From assembly GCA_035507915.1 (NCBI GenBank), contig DATJNS010000337.1, forward strand, positions 1-20,570: DNA of 20,570 bases, written 5' to 3'. The translations under genes and the position numbers were made by a program. This DNA comes from JACQAI01 sp035507915 (GTDB lineage: Bacteria > Pseudomonadota > Alphaproteobacteria > Elsterales > Elsteraceae). The notes under the pieces were generated by a model that had not been told where the DNA came from, did not search any database, and worked only from the letters and a program-made list of their open reading frames with translations. Of this stretch, positions 14,744-20,570 are shown in pieces. Positions within the stretch are counted from its first letter, which is position 1. Each line of letters starts with the position of its first letter.

Positions 14744-15589
14744 TCAGTCGGCGAAGAAGTCGCGCAGCAAGCGGTTGACGCGATCCGGCGCCTCGACCTC
14801 GGGAAAGTGCCCGATGCCGCCCAGGATCTCCAAGTGCGCGTGCGGCACCGCTTCGGCCAGCAGCGCGGCGTTGGTCTTGATCGGGTTCACGCCGTCGCTG
14901 CTGCCGGAGATCATGAGCACCGGAAAATCGAGCGCGGGCGCGACCTCGTCCGGACTGTATCCGTCGGCGATCCCGAGCTTGACGCCGTGCATGAAGCCGC
15001 GCGGATTGGTCGCGCGGACCACGTGTCGAACCAGTTCGACCGTCTCGGGCGCCGTGCCGGGGGCGACCAGAGCCGCGACCCGCGCGCCAAAGCCGTAGCC
15101 GCCGCTCGCGATCTGCGCCGCGCGCGCCGCCAGAACCTTGGCGCGTTCGGCCTCCGACAGCCCGCGCGGGCCCGCACCGGTTCCGGTCATCGCCAGCTTG
15201 ATGATGCGGCCACGATGATGGATCGCGAAGCACTGCGCCACCCGTGTCCCGAACGAGTTGCCGAGCAGCCGCACGCGTTCGAGGCCAAAGGTCGCGAGGA
15301 AATCGGCGAGCGCGTCGGCGTAGTCCTTCGGTCCCGGATCGTCGGTCACGAACCCGTCCGAGAGCATGAAACCGGGCGCGTTCCACGCCACGACGCGCCA
15401 GCGGTCCGACAGCGCGGCGAACTGAAAGCGCCAGTGCATCGAGTTGGCGCCGACCCCGTGCAGCAGCACGATCGGCGGCGCATCGAGCGGTCCTGCCGCC
15501 ATGTAGCTCCAGCGATCGCCGAGATACCGCGCCCGCGCGGCCTCGGGGATCGCGGCGAACTCGAGCTCCGGCAGCGGCGGCGCGGCCAT
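14744..15589 (-). CDS. alpha/beta hydrolase
   Basis: A 281-residue alpha/beta-hydrolase-fold enzyme. The oxyanion-hole segment is HGVGANSMHW (44-53), the nucleophile elbow GNSFG places S112, the acid is D232 (SGSSDGVNP) and the base H261 (GIGHFPEVEAP), so the triad is complete. The family contains esterases, lactonases, C-C hydrolases and haloperoxidases; the serine nucleophile excludes the Asp-type dehalogenases and epoxide hydrolases. No signal peptide, hence cytoplasmic. It starts three bases after the SDR stop, without an obvious ribosome site, and is probably coupled to it. An SDR oxidation followed by ester or lactone hydrolysis would suit the pair (inference). Confidence 0.87.
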   Translation of the reverse strand: MAAPPLPELEFAAIPEAARARYLGDRWSYMAAGPLDAPPIVLLHGVGANSMHWRFQFAALSDRWRVVAWNAPGFMLSDGFVTDDPGPKDYADALADFLATFGLERVRLLGNSFGTRVAQCFAIHHRGRIIKLAMTGTGAGPRGLSEAERAKVLAARAAQIASGGYGFGARVAALVAPGTAPETVELVRHVVRATNPRGFMHGVKLGIADGYSPDEVAPALDFPVLMISGSSDGVNPIKTNAALLAEAVPHAHLEILGGIGHFPEVEAPDRVNRLLRDFFAD

Positions 15590-15592
15590 GCC

Positions 15593-16396
15593 CTAGAGAC
15601 GACCTTCCATCTTCAAGGCATGCGCCTCGTCGCCGTGGATCAGGCCGCCGTCGATCACCAGGGTCTGCGCGGTGACGAAGGACGTGCCCGCGCACAGGTA
15701 GAGCGCGCCGTCCGCGATGTCCTCGGGTTTGGCCATGCGGCCCAGCAGGGTGCGCTTGACCGAGTTCCGCTTGCGCTGCTCGGGCCACGACTTGGTCCAC
15801 GGCGAGTCGACCAGGCCGGGCGCGATCGCGTTGACCCGCACCTCGGGGGCCAGCGCGCGCGCCAGCGCCACCGTGATGCTGATGACGCCGGCCTTGGTCG
15901 CGGCATAGACCAGGCTCGAGCCGCGCAGGTGCAGCCCGGCGACCGAGGCGATGTTGACCACCGCGCCCTTGGCGGCGACCAGCGCCGGCTTGGCGGCGCG
16001 TGTGACGCGGAACATGCCGATCAGGTTGACCTGCATCAGCTTGTCCCAGAACGGGTCGGTCATGGCGTCGAGATCGTCGTAGCTGTACGGCTCGGTACCG
16101 CCCGGCGTGCCGGCGCAGTTGATCAGGAAATCGAGGCGCTTGCCGGTGCCCTCGAGCGCCGCGGCGACGATCTTGGAAGCGGCCGCCGGTTGCGCGACGT
16201 CGCCCGGCGCGCCGACCACGCGCAGGCCTTCGCCCTGCAGCCGCGCGATCGCCTGCGCGCCGCGCGGATCGTCGGCCAGGTGGTTCATCGCGACGACGGC
16301 GCCGCAGCGCGCGAAGCGCTCGACCGTAGCGAGCCCGATGCCCGACGCGCCGCCGGTCACCAGCACGGCCTTGTCCCTCAGATCGGCGGTCAGCAT
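15593..16396 (-). CDS. short-chain dehydrogenase/reductase (SDR)
   Basis: A 267-residue classical SDR. It has the cofactor motif TGGASGIG (14-21), NCAG (93-96), the catalytic N124, S151, Y164 and K168 (YAATK), and the APGLVDSPW turn after the active site. It should oxidise an alcohol or reduce a ketone with NAD(P). The segment after the first beta-alpha-beta unit (CGAVVAMNHLADDP) carries no Asp at the usual NAD-selecting place, so NAD versus NADP is open. GGGAGGAG about five bases before the ATG is a good ribosome site. It is first in a two-gene minus-strand unit with the alpha/beta hydrolase, and diverges from the lipoprotein gene. Confidence 0.9.
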   Translation of the reverse strand: MLTADLRDKAVLVTGGASGIGLATVERFARCGAVVAMNHLADDPRGAQAIARLQGEGLRVVGAPGDVAQPAAASKIVAAALEGTGKRLDFLINCAGTPGGTEPYSYDDLDAMTDPFWDKLMQVNLIGMFRVTRAAKPALVAAKGAVVNIASVAGLHLRGSSLVYAATKAGVISITVALARALAPEVRVNAIAPGLVDSPWTKSWPEQRKRNSVKRTLLGRMAKPEDIADGALYLCAGTSFVTAQTLVIDGGLIHGDEAHALKMEGRL

Positions 16397-16469
16397 GGCT
16401 CCTCCCGGATCGCTGCGATGGTTTCGTCGAGCTTATCGGCGCGGCGGCGCGCTGTCACGGCGCGCCGGG

Positions 16470-16497
16470 TTGCCAGTCGCGCGCGATCCCGTAAGCT
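16470..16497 (+). promoter_or_regulatory. candidate sigma-70-type promoter
   Basis: TTGCCA (16470-16475, five of six to the -35 consensus), a 16-base spacer and TAAGCT (16492-16497, three of six) lie 31 bases before the first ATG of the small lipoprotein gene. The spacing is at the short end of the usual range. Confidence 0.38.
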
Positions 16498-16528
16498 GTC
16501 GCGCGGGGCCATCGTTCGGACACCATCC

Positions 16529-16816
16529 ATGCGTTGCGCGCTGATGATACGGCCGCTGCCCGTGCTCGCGCTCGCCGGCGCGCTCGCGCTCGCCGGCTGC
16601 TCCACGCCGATTCAGGTCGATGTCATGGGCGGCGGCAAATACGGGCTCTCGGTCGAGAGCGATTTCGTCACCCGCGTCGAAGGCCCCGAGAACCTGCTGG
16701 CCAAGAAGGCCGAGGCGCTGTGTCCCGACGGCTACGATCGGTTGAAGCGGCGTTCGATCCACAGCCGCCACGGCGGCGTCACGGAATCGATCAGCTGGGA
16801 GATCCAGTGCTCGTGA
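16529..16816 (+). CDS. small outer-membrane or periplasmic lipoprotein, unknown function
   Basis: A 95-residue lipoprotein. The signal peptide MIRPLPVLALAGALALAGC ends in a lipobox (LAGC), with C24 counted from ATG 16529 or C19 from ATG 16544; the second start gives the more usual signal length but neither has a ribosome site. Residue S25 after the cysteine favours the outer membrane. The mature part is about 70 residues, mostly polar, with C65 and C94 that may form a disulfide and a C-terminal strand ESISWEIQCS. I do not recognise a named family. It stands alone between divergent and convergent neighbours. Confidence 0.75.
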   Translation: MRCALMIRPLPVLALAGALALAGCSTPIQVDVMGGGKYGLSVESDFVTRVEGPENLLAKKAEALCPDGYDRLKRRSIHSRHGGVTESISWEIQCS

Positions 16817-16833
16817 CGGCCGCGTAGGGTCGG

Positions 16834-18075
16834 CTACTCCGCGGCGGCCGTTTCGCTGTCCCGCCAGCGCTGCATCAGCGTGTTCGAGGGCCGCGTCTCG
16901 TCGACGATCTTCCGCGCGGTTTCGGCGCCGGCGGTCGGCAGCCCCTTGGGGTCGAGCAGACCGATCTGCACCAGCACCGACGCCTGATCCCAGTAGATGT
17001 GCTCGTGGTAGAGCTTGTCGCCGCGGAAGTTGACGATCGCGACCAGGGGGATCTCGACGTATTTGCCGGTCGGCTTGATGCCGGGCAGCATCCAGTCGAT
17101 CTCGATGTCGTGGGTGAAGCAGAACAGCATCTCGTCGACGATGCGGTCGGCGCCGATGGTGCGCGAGATCGGCACCAGGCGCGTGTCCTTGGGCGTCTTC
17201 GGGATGAAGTGGTGTCGGTAGAAGCGTTCGAGCTGCTTTTGGCCGACCCCGCCCGTCATGGTCGGCACGTGGTTGACGTAAGGCTCGGGCACCATGGTCC
17301 GCATGGTCGCCGCGACGTCGCGCGTAGCGAACTCATGCATCGTGTGGGCTTCCCACAGCGCGGACAGATCGTAGCGCGGCCCGAGCACGCGGCGGAGAAG
17401 CGCGATCGAGCGCGTATGCGCCATCATCGACGCCGGGCGGTCGTAGCGGTCGCTGCGCGCCGGGCTGTTGAAGCCGTGATCGGCGTCCGGGTAGACGTAG
17501 ATCTCGACGTCGTCGCGGCCGGCGACCCCGGCCTTGATCGCCGCGATCACGTCGGGCGGCGTGTAGGCGTCCTTGGCGGCAAAGTGCAGCACCATCGGGC
17601 ATTTCACGGCCTGGATGGCGTCGGGCTCCTTCTCGATGCCGACCCCGTAATAGCCGATCGCGCAGTCGACGTCGCTGTAGGCCGCAGCCAGCACGGCGAG
17701 CCGGCCGCCGAGGCAGAAGCCGAGCGCGCCGATCTTGCCCGTCACCGCGCCGTGGGCTCGCAGCGCCTTGACGGTCGCGGTCATGTCGGCGATCGCCGTC
17801 TTCGAGTCGAACCGGCCGTTGAGCGCGCGCGCCTTGGTGAAATCGGCCTCGGTGTAGCCGAGCGACACCCCGGGCTCGAGGCGCCAGAACAGGTCGGGCA
17901 CGATCGCGACGTAGCCCTCCTCGGCATAGAGGTCGGCGATCGATTTCATGTAGGGGCTGACGCCGAAGATCTCCTGCAGCATCATCATGCCGGGACCCGA
18001 GCCGGCTTTCGGCAGCGCGAGATAGGCCTTGAACGAGCCACCGCCATCCGCCGGAACGTCGATGAAGCTGCCCAT
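16834..18075 (-). CDS. dienelactone hydrolase fused to SnoaL/NTF2-like domain
   Basis: A 413-residue two-domain protein. Residues 1 to about 232 are a dienelactone hydrolase (carboxymethylenebutenolidase) domain with the Cys-His-Asp triad C121 (GFCLGG), D169 (HFAAKDAYTPP), H200 (DADHGFNSPARSDRYD) and E35 (MLQEIFG), as in ClcD. From about 240 a SnoaL/NTF2-like alpha-beta cone domain follows, with HEFATRDVAATMRTM, YVNHVPTMTGG and FCFTHDIEIDWMLPG, the sort found in ester cyclases. ATG 18075 is chosen because AGGGAGG lies about seven bases ahead; the longer frame runs through the promoter. Such fusions exist in databases but their substrate is not known to me. Chlorocatechol genes are absent, so the classic role is unlikely. 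Confidence 0.88.
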   Translation of the reverse strand: MGSFIDVPADGGGSFKAYLALPKAGSGPGMMMLQEIFGVSPYMKSIADLYAEEGYVAIVPDLFWRLEPGVSLGYTEADFTKARALNGRFDSKTAIADMTATVKALRAHGAVTGKIGALGFCLGGRLAVLAAAYSDVDCAIGYYGVGIEKEPDAIQAVKCPMVLHFAAKDAYTPPDVIAAIKAGVAGRDDVEIYVYPDADHGFNSPARSDRYDRPASMMAHTRSIALLRRVLGPRYDLSALWEAHTMHEFATRDVAATMRTMVPEPYVNHVPTMTGGVGQKQLERFYRHHFIPKTPKDTRLVPISRTIGADRIVDEMLFCFTHDIEIDWMLPGIKPTGKYVEIPLVAIVNFRGDKLYHEHIYWDQASVLVQIGLLDPKGLPTAGAETARKIVDETRPSNTLMQRWRDSETAAAE

Positions 18076-18104
18076 CCTGCGCCTCCCTGGAATAACGTCA
18101 TGGG

Positions 18105-18133
18105 AGTCTAGCGCCGGTGAGGCAACGCTCCAA
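18105..18133 (-). promoter_or_regulatory. candidate sigma-70-type promoter
   Basis: On the minus strand TTGGAG (18133-18128), a 17-base spacer and TAGACT (18110-18105) lie 29 bases before the ATG of the dienelactone hydrolase fusion. Spacing is ideal and TAGACT keeps the three most conserved -10 positions, so this is the best promoter candidate in the window. Confidence 0.45.
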
Positions 18134-18144
18134 TTGCCAGAACG

Positions 18145-18177
18145 CCGTCGTGGTCGGCACAAGGCCGAGGATGACGG
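18145..18177. repeat. imperfect palindrome, REP-like
   Basis: CCGTCGTGGTCGG (18145-18157) and CCGAGGATGACGG (18165-18177) form a 13-bp stem with a two-base internal mismatch, one G-T wobble and a 7-base loop. Read on the minus strand it begins CCGTCATCCTCGGCCTTG, resembling intergenic palindromes with a CGTCATCCTCGGGCTTG core that I recall from alphaproteobacteria. It lies after the phosphonopyruvate-hydrolase-like stop and may also act as a transcript end; no T-run follows on that strand. Confidence 0.4.
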
Positions 18178-18201
18178 TTTGAGAGATCGAGGCGATCGCG
18201 A

Positions 18202-19086
18202 TTAGCGCAGGAAGCGCTGCTCGTTGCGCTTGACCGCGTCCATTCCCTGCAGCCGGAAGATCTCGTCGACCGAGACGATGGTCCGGTCGACGTTGCGGAT
18301 GCCACCATCGCGACGGATCGCCGCGAACACCTGCTGCATGGCGGTGACCGCGGCGCGGATCGCGTGATTGCCGTAGATCACCATCTTGATCTTGCCGAGC
18401 CGCCGGATGCGCGCTTCGTCCATCTCCGGATAGGCGGTCGGCACGATCACGATGGGCGCGCTGCCGCGCCAGGCGCGCACGAAGCTCTCGACCTCGTCGG
18501 GCGTCTTCTGCTTGGAATGGATGAGGATCATGTCGGCGCCGGCCTCCTGATAGGCGGCGGCGCGCTCGAGCGCCTCGGCCTCGCCGTGGCCCGCGATCAA
18601 CGCCTCGGTGCGCGCGATCACGAGAAAATCGGGATCGGTCCGCGTCTTGATCGCAGCGTCGATCTTGCCCTGGAACTCCGCGATGCGCACCAGCTCCTGG
18701 CGTCCGTCGGCGACCAGGCTGGTGACCTTGGGGAACGACTTGTCCTCGATCACGACCGCGGCCGCGCCGGCGCGCTCGTACTGGGCGACCGCGTGGATGA
18801 CGTTGAGCGCGTTGCCGAACCCGGTGTCGAGATCGGCGACCAGCGGCAGCGCCACCTGGTCGATGATGGCGCGCACCATGTCGAGATGCTGCGTCATGGT
18901 GACGAGGCTGACGTCGGGCAGGCCGTAGAGCGCCGACAGCTCGAAGCCGCTGGCCCACAGCCCGTCGAAACCGGCTGCCTCGGCGAGGCGCGCCGACAGC
19001 GGGCTGTGCGCCGCCATGACGTGCGCGAGGCCGGTCTCTGCCATCCGGCGCCGCAGGATGTTGCCCTTGCTCGTGCTGTTCATCAT
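18202..19086 (-). CDS. phosphonopyruvate hydrolase-like enzyme (PEP mutase/isocitrate lyase superfamily)
   Basis: A 294-residue TIM-barrel enzyme. Landmark segments are WASGFELSALYG (44-55), the metal-binding VADLDTGFGNA (83-93), IEDKSFPK (113-120) and IARTEALIAG (157-166). The gating loop reads K120-V-T122-S123. PEP mutases carry Asn at position 122, whereas the Variovorax phosphonopyruvate hydrolase has Thr there, so T122 points to hydrolysis of phosphonopyruvate to pyruvate and phosphate rather than to the mutase reaction. It diverges across 118 bases from a TauD-type dioxygenase. No phosphonate transporter or aminotransferase is in view. The next gene on this strand (dienelactone hydrolase) is 126 bases away behind its own promoter candidate, so this gene is probably monocistronic. 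ATG 19083 is an alternative start. Confidence 0.82.
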   Translation of the reverse strand: MMNSTSKGNILRRRMAETGLAHVMAAHSPLSARLAEAAGFDGLWASGFELSALYGLPDVSLVTMTQHLDMVRAIIDQVALPLVADLDTGFGNALNVIHAVAQYERAGAAAVVIEDKSFPKVTSLVADGRQELVRIAEFQGKIDAAIKTRTDPDFLVIARTEALIAGHGEAEALERAAAYQEAGADMILIHSKQKTPDEVESFVRAWRGSAPIVIVPTAYPEMDEARIRRLGKIKMVIYGNHAIRAAVTAMQQVFAAIRRDGGIRNVDRTIVSVDEIFRLQGMDAVKRNEQRFLR

Positions 19087-19204
19087 GGTGGGATCGTCCG
19101 GTGTGCGCTGAGCCGAGGCGGCAGGATATCAGACCAGGGCGCCGTGCGGCTTGGGGCTGCCTCCCGCGCGTCGACCTTGTAGGATGCCGGGCAGGGAGGA
19201 CGCC

Positions 19205-20080
19205 ATGACCGGTTCGGCCACGCTCGACATGACCGTCACGCCCCTCGGATCGGCGCTCGGCGCCGAGGTCGCCGGGGTCGATCTCCGCCGCGTCGACGAC
19301 GCGGCCTTCCGGCGCATCCACCAGGCCTGGATCGACCACCAGGTGCTGCTGTTCCGCGGCCAGGCGCTGTCGGACGACGAGCTGATCGCGTTCAGCCGCC
19401 GCTTCGGCGCGCTCGACCACGCGCCGATCCAGGAGACCGGTCGCCGCTTCGTCGAGGGTCACCCGGAGATCTACGTCGTCTCGAACGTGATCGGCGCCGA
19501 CGGCCAGCCGATCGGCAGCCTGGGCGCCGGCGAGGCGATCTGGCACACCGACATGTCCTATCTGGCGGAGCCGCCCAAGGCCTCGATGCTGTTCGCGCTC
19601 GAGGTGCCGCCCGCCGGCGGCAACACGGAGTTCGTCGACATGTACAAGCCGCTCGAGGCGCTGCCGCGCGCCATCCGCGCCGCCATCGAGGGCCGGCAGG
19701 TCAAGCACGACGGCACCTACAACAGCGGCGGCTACGTGCGCGCCGGCGTCACGCCGACCGACGATCCGGTCAGCGCGCCCGGTACGCTGCATCCGATCGT
19801 CTGCACCCATCCGGAGAGCGGGCGCCGCTGCCTCTATCTCGGTCGCCGCCGCAACGCCTACATAACCGGGCTGCCGCTCGCCGAGTCGGAGCGTTTGCTG
19901 AACGAGATCTGGGCGGTGGTCGATCGGCCGGAATATGTGTGGACCCACCGCTGGCGCGTCGGCGACCTCGTGCTGTGGGACAATCGCTGCACCATGCACC
20001 GGCGCGATCCGTTCGATGCGAGCCAACGCCGGGTCATGCATCGCACCCAAATCAAGGGCGAGACGCGTCCGGCGGCCTGA
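19205..20080 (+). CDS. TauD/TfdA-family Fe(II)/2-oxoglutarate dioxygenase
   Basis: A 291-residue oxygenase. The iron ligands H114 and D116 (IWHTDMSYL) and H265 (DNRCTMHRRD) are present, and R280 lies 15 residues after the distal His as the 2-oxoglutarate-binding Arg does in TauD. The N-terminus VTPLGSALGAEVAGVDLRRV is the usual family opening. Taurine, 2,4-D, alkylsulfates and similar acids are known substrates; which applies here is unknown. ATG 19205 is preferred over earlier frames because GGGAGGA lies about four bases ahead. TAGGAT 19 bases upstream may be its -10. It is followed four bases later by an aldo/keto reductase, suggesting one transcript that makes and then reduces an aldehyde (inference). 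Confidence 0.9.
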   Translation: MTGSATLDMTVTPLGSALGAEVAGVDLRRVDDAAFRRIHQAWIDHQVLLFRGQALSDDELIAFSRRFGALDHAPIQETGRRFVEGHPEIYVVSNVIGADGQPIGSLGAGEAIWHTDMSYLAEPPKASMLFALEVPPAGGNTEFVDMYKPLEALPRAIRAAIEGRQVKHDGTYNSGGYVRAGVTPTDDPVSAPGTLHPIVCTHPESGRRCLYLGRRRNAYITGLPLAESERLLNEIWAVVDRPEYVWTHRWRVGDLVLWDNRCTMHRRDPFDASQRRVMHRTQIKGETRPAA

Positions 20081-20084
20081 CGCG

Positions 20085-20570
20085 ATGGCGACGACGCGCC
20101 CCGACGCGATCACGATCGGCGACATGACGGTCGGCCGCATGGGCTTCGGCGCCATGCGGGTGACCGGCCGCGGCGTGTGGGGCGAGCCGCCCGATCGCGC
20201 CACCGCGATCGCGTTGTTGCGCCGCGTCGTCGAGCGCGGGGTCGACCTCATCGACACGGCCGACTCCTACGGGCCGGGCACCAGCGAGACCCTGATCGCC
20301 GAAGCGCTCCATCCCTATCCGGAAGGCTTGGTGATCGCGACCAAGGGCGGCCTGACGCGCCCCGGCCCCGATCGCTGGGACACCGATTGCCGGCCGGCCC
20401 AGCTGCGTCAGGCCTGCGAGGCGAGCCTGAAGCGGCTCAAGCTGGAGCGCATCGATCTCTACCAGCTGCACACGGTCGATCCGCGCGTGCCGCTGGCCGA
20501 CTCGCTCGGCGCGCTGCTCGAGCTGCGCCAGCAGGGCAAGATCCGTCACATCGGCGTGTCGAACGTCGGC
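20085..20570 (+). CDS. aldo/keto reductase, N-terminal part (cut by window end)
   Basis: The first 162 codons of an aldo/keto reductase; the frame is open to the window edge. The catalytic tetrad is visible: D57 (LIDTAD), Y62 (SYGPG), K87 (IATKGG) and H129 (YQLHTVD), and the strand KIRHIGVSN follows. It is an NADPH-dependent carbonyl reductase of the bacterial AKR type; about half the protein is missing, so cofactor-binding residues cannot be checked. It starts four bases after the dioxygenase stop and is probably in the same operon. Confidence 0.9.
   Translation, partial: MATTRPDAITIGDMTVGRMGFGAMRVTGRGVWGEPPDRATAIALLRRVVERGVDLIDTADSYGPGTSETLIAEALHPYPEGLVIATKGGLTRPGPDRWDTDCRPAQLRQACEASLKRLKLERIDLYQLHTVDPRVPLADSLGALLELRQQGKIRHIGVSNVG

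Noticed and set aside
18202..19086. Phosphoenolpyruvate mutase (phosphonate biosynthesis)
   Set aside because: The key Asn of the loop is replaced by Thr122, and no phosphonopyruvate decarboxylase gene is nearby.
18098..20257. 719-codon minus-strand frame over the phosphonopyruvate-hydrolase-like and TauD genes
   Set aside because: It runs antisense to the TauD gene and out of phase with the lyase-like gene; the product is Arg/Ala-rich without motifs.
1..20570. CRISPR array, tRNA, rRNA, insertion sequence or prophage
   Set aside because: No spaced repeats, cloverleaf, transposase or phage gene was seen on either strand.

Overview
The window is very GC-rich, densely coded bacterial DNA. No gap between genes exceeds about 135 bases, and I see no tRNA, rRNA, CRISPR array, transposase or phage gene. 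The gene families present (BKACE/DUF849, lone periplasmic binding proteins, SDR and dienelactone hydrolases, two kinds of Fe(II)/2-oxoglutarate dioxygenase, stand-alone ANL ligases) and the Gly/Ala/Arg-rich codon use suggest a free-living alphaproteobacterium of soil or water with a large catabolic repertoire (Rhodospirillales/Hyphomicrobiales-like). This is an inference from composition and families, not a taxonomic proof.

Layout. (1) 1-1942, plus strand: the C-terminus of one ANL-superfamily adenylating enzyme and, overlapping it by GTGA, a complete paralogue. (2) 1996-3018: an exported S1/P1-type zinc nuclease. (3) 3032-8310, minus strand: a single-subunit molybdopterin oxidoreductase, a family-5 ABC substrate-binding protein and a zinc amidohydrolase of the cytosine deaminase/TrzN/AtzB type. 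(4) 8445-10438, plus strand, divergent from (3): a ring-opening amidohydrolase of the rare cyanuric acid hydrolase/barbiturase family, translationally coupled to a PhyH-type dioxygenase. The spacer between (3) and (4) carries a perfect tandem 11-bp repeat plus an inverted copy, which looks like an operator. (5) 10466-12115, minus strand: a Tat-exported NMT1/TauA-like binding protein behind a gamma-carbonic-anhydrase-like protein. (6) 12243-14708, plus strand, divergent from (5): a 3-hydroxyacyl-CoA-dehydrogenase-like enzyme, a beta-keto acid cleavage enzyme (BKACE), a secreted DUF2141 protein and a 49-residue membrane-anchored peptide coupled by another GTGA. (7) 14744-16396, minus strand: an alpha/beta hydrolase and an SDR dehydrogenase. 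(8) 16529-16816: a small lipoprotein. (9) 16834-18075, minus strand: a dienelactone hydrolase fused to a SnoaL-like domain. (10) 18202-19086, minus strand: a phosphonopyruvate-hydrolase-like enzyme, divergent from (11) 19205-20570: a TauD/TfdA dioxygenase followed by an aldo/keto reductase cut by the window edge.

How it may work together. The region reads as a set of small catabolic modules, most of them arranged as divergent pairs around short promoter regions, with lone binding proteins for uptake or sensing. The most striking module is the pair of hydrolases able in principle to deaminate/dechlorinate and then open an N-heterocycle (4 with the amidohydrolase of 3), with a dioxygenase and a Mo enzyme nearby. 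The second is the oxidise-then-cleave pair HADH-like + BKACE, which should turn a beta-hydroxy acid into a beta-keto acid and split it with acetyl-CoA. Substrates of both are unknown; no transcription factor and no transporter permease or ATPase lies in the window.
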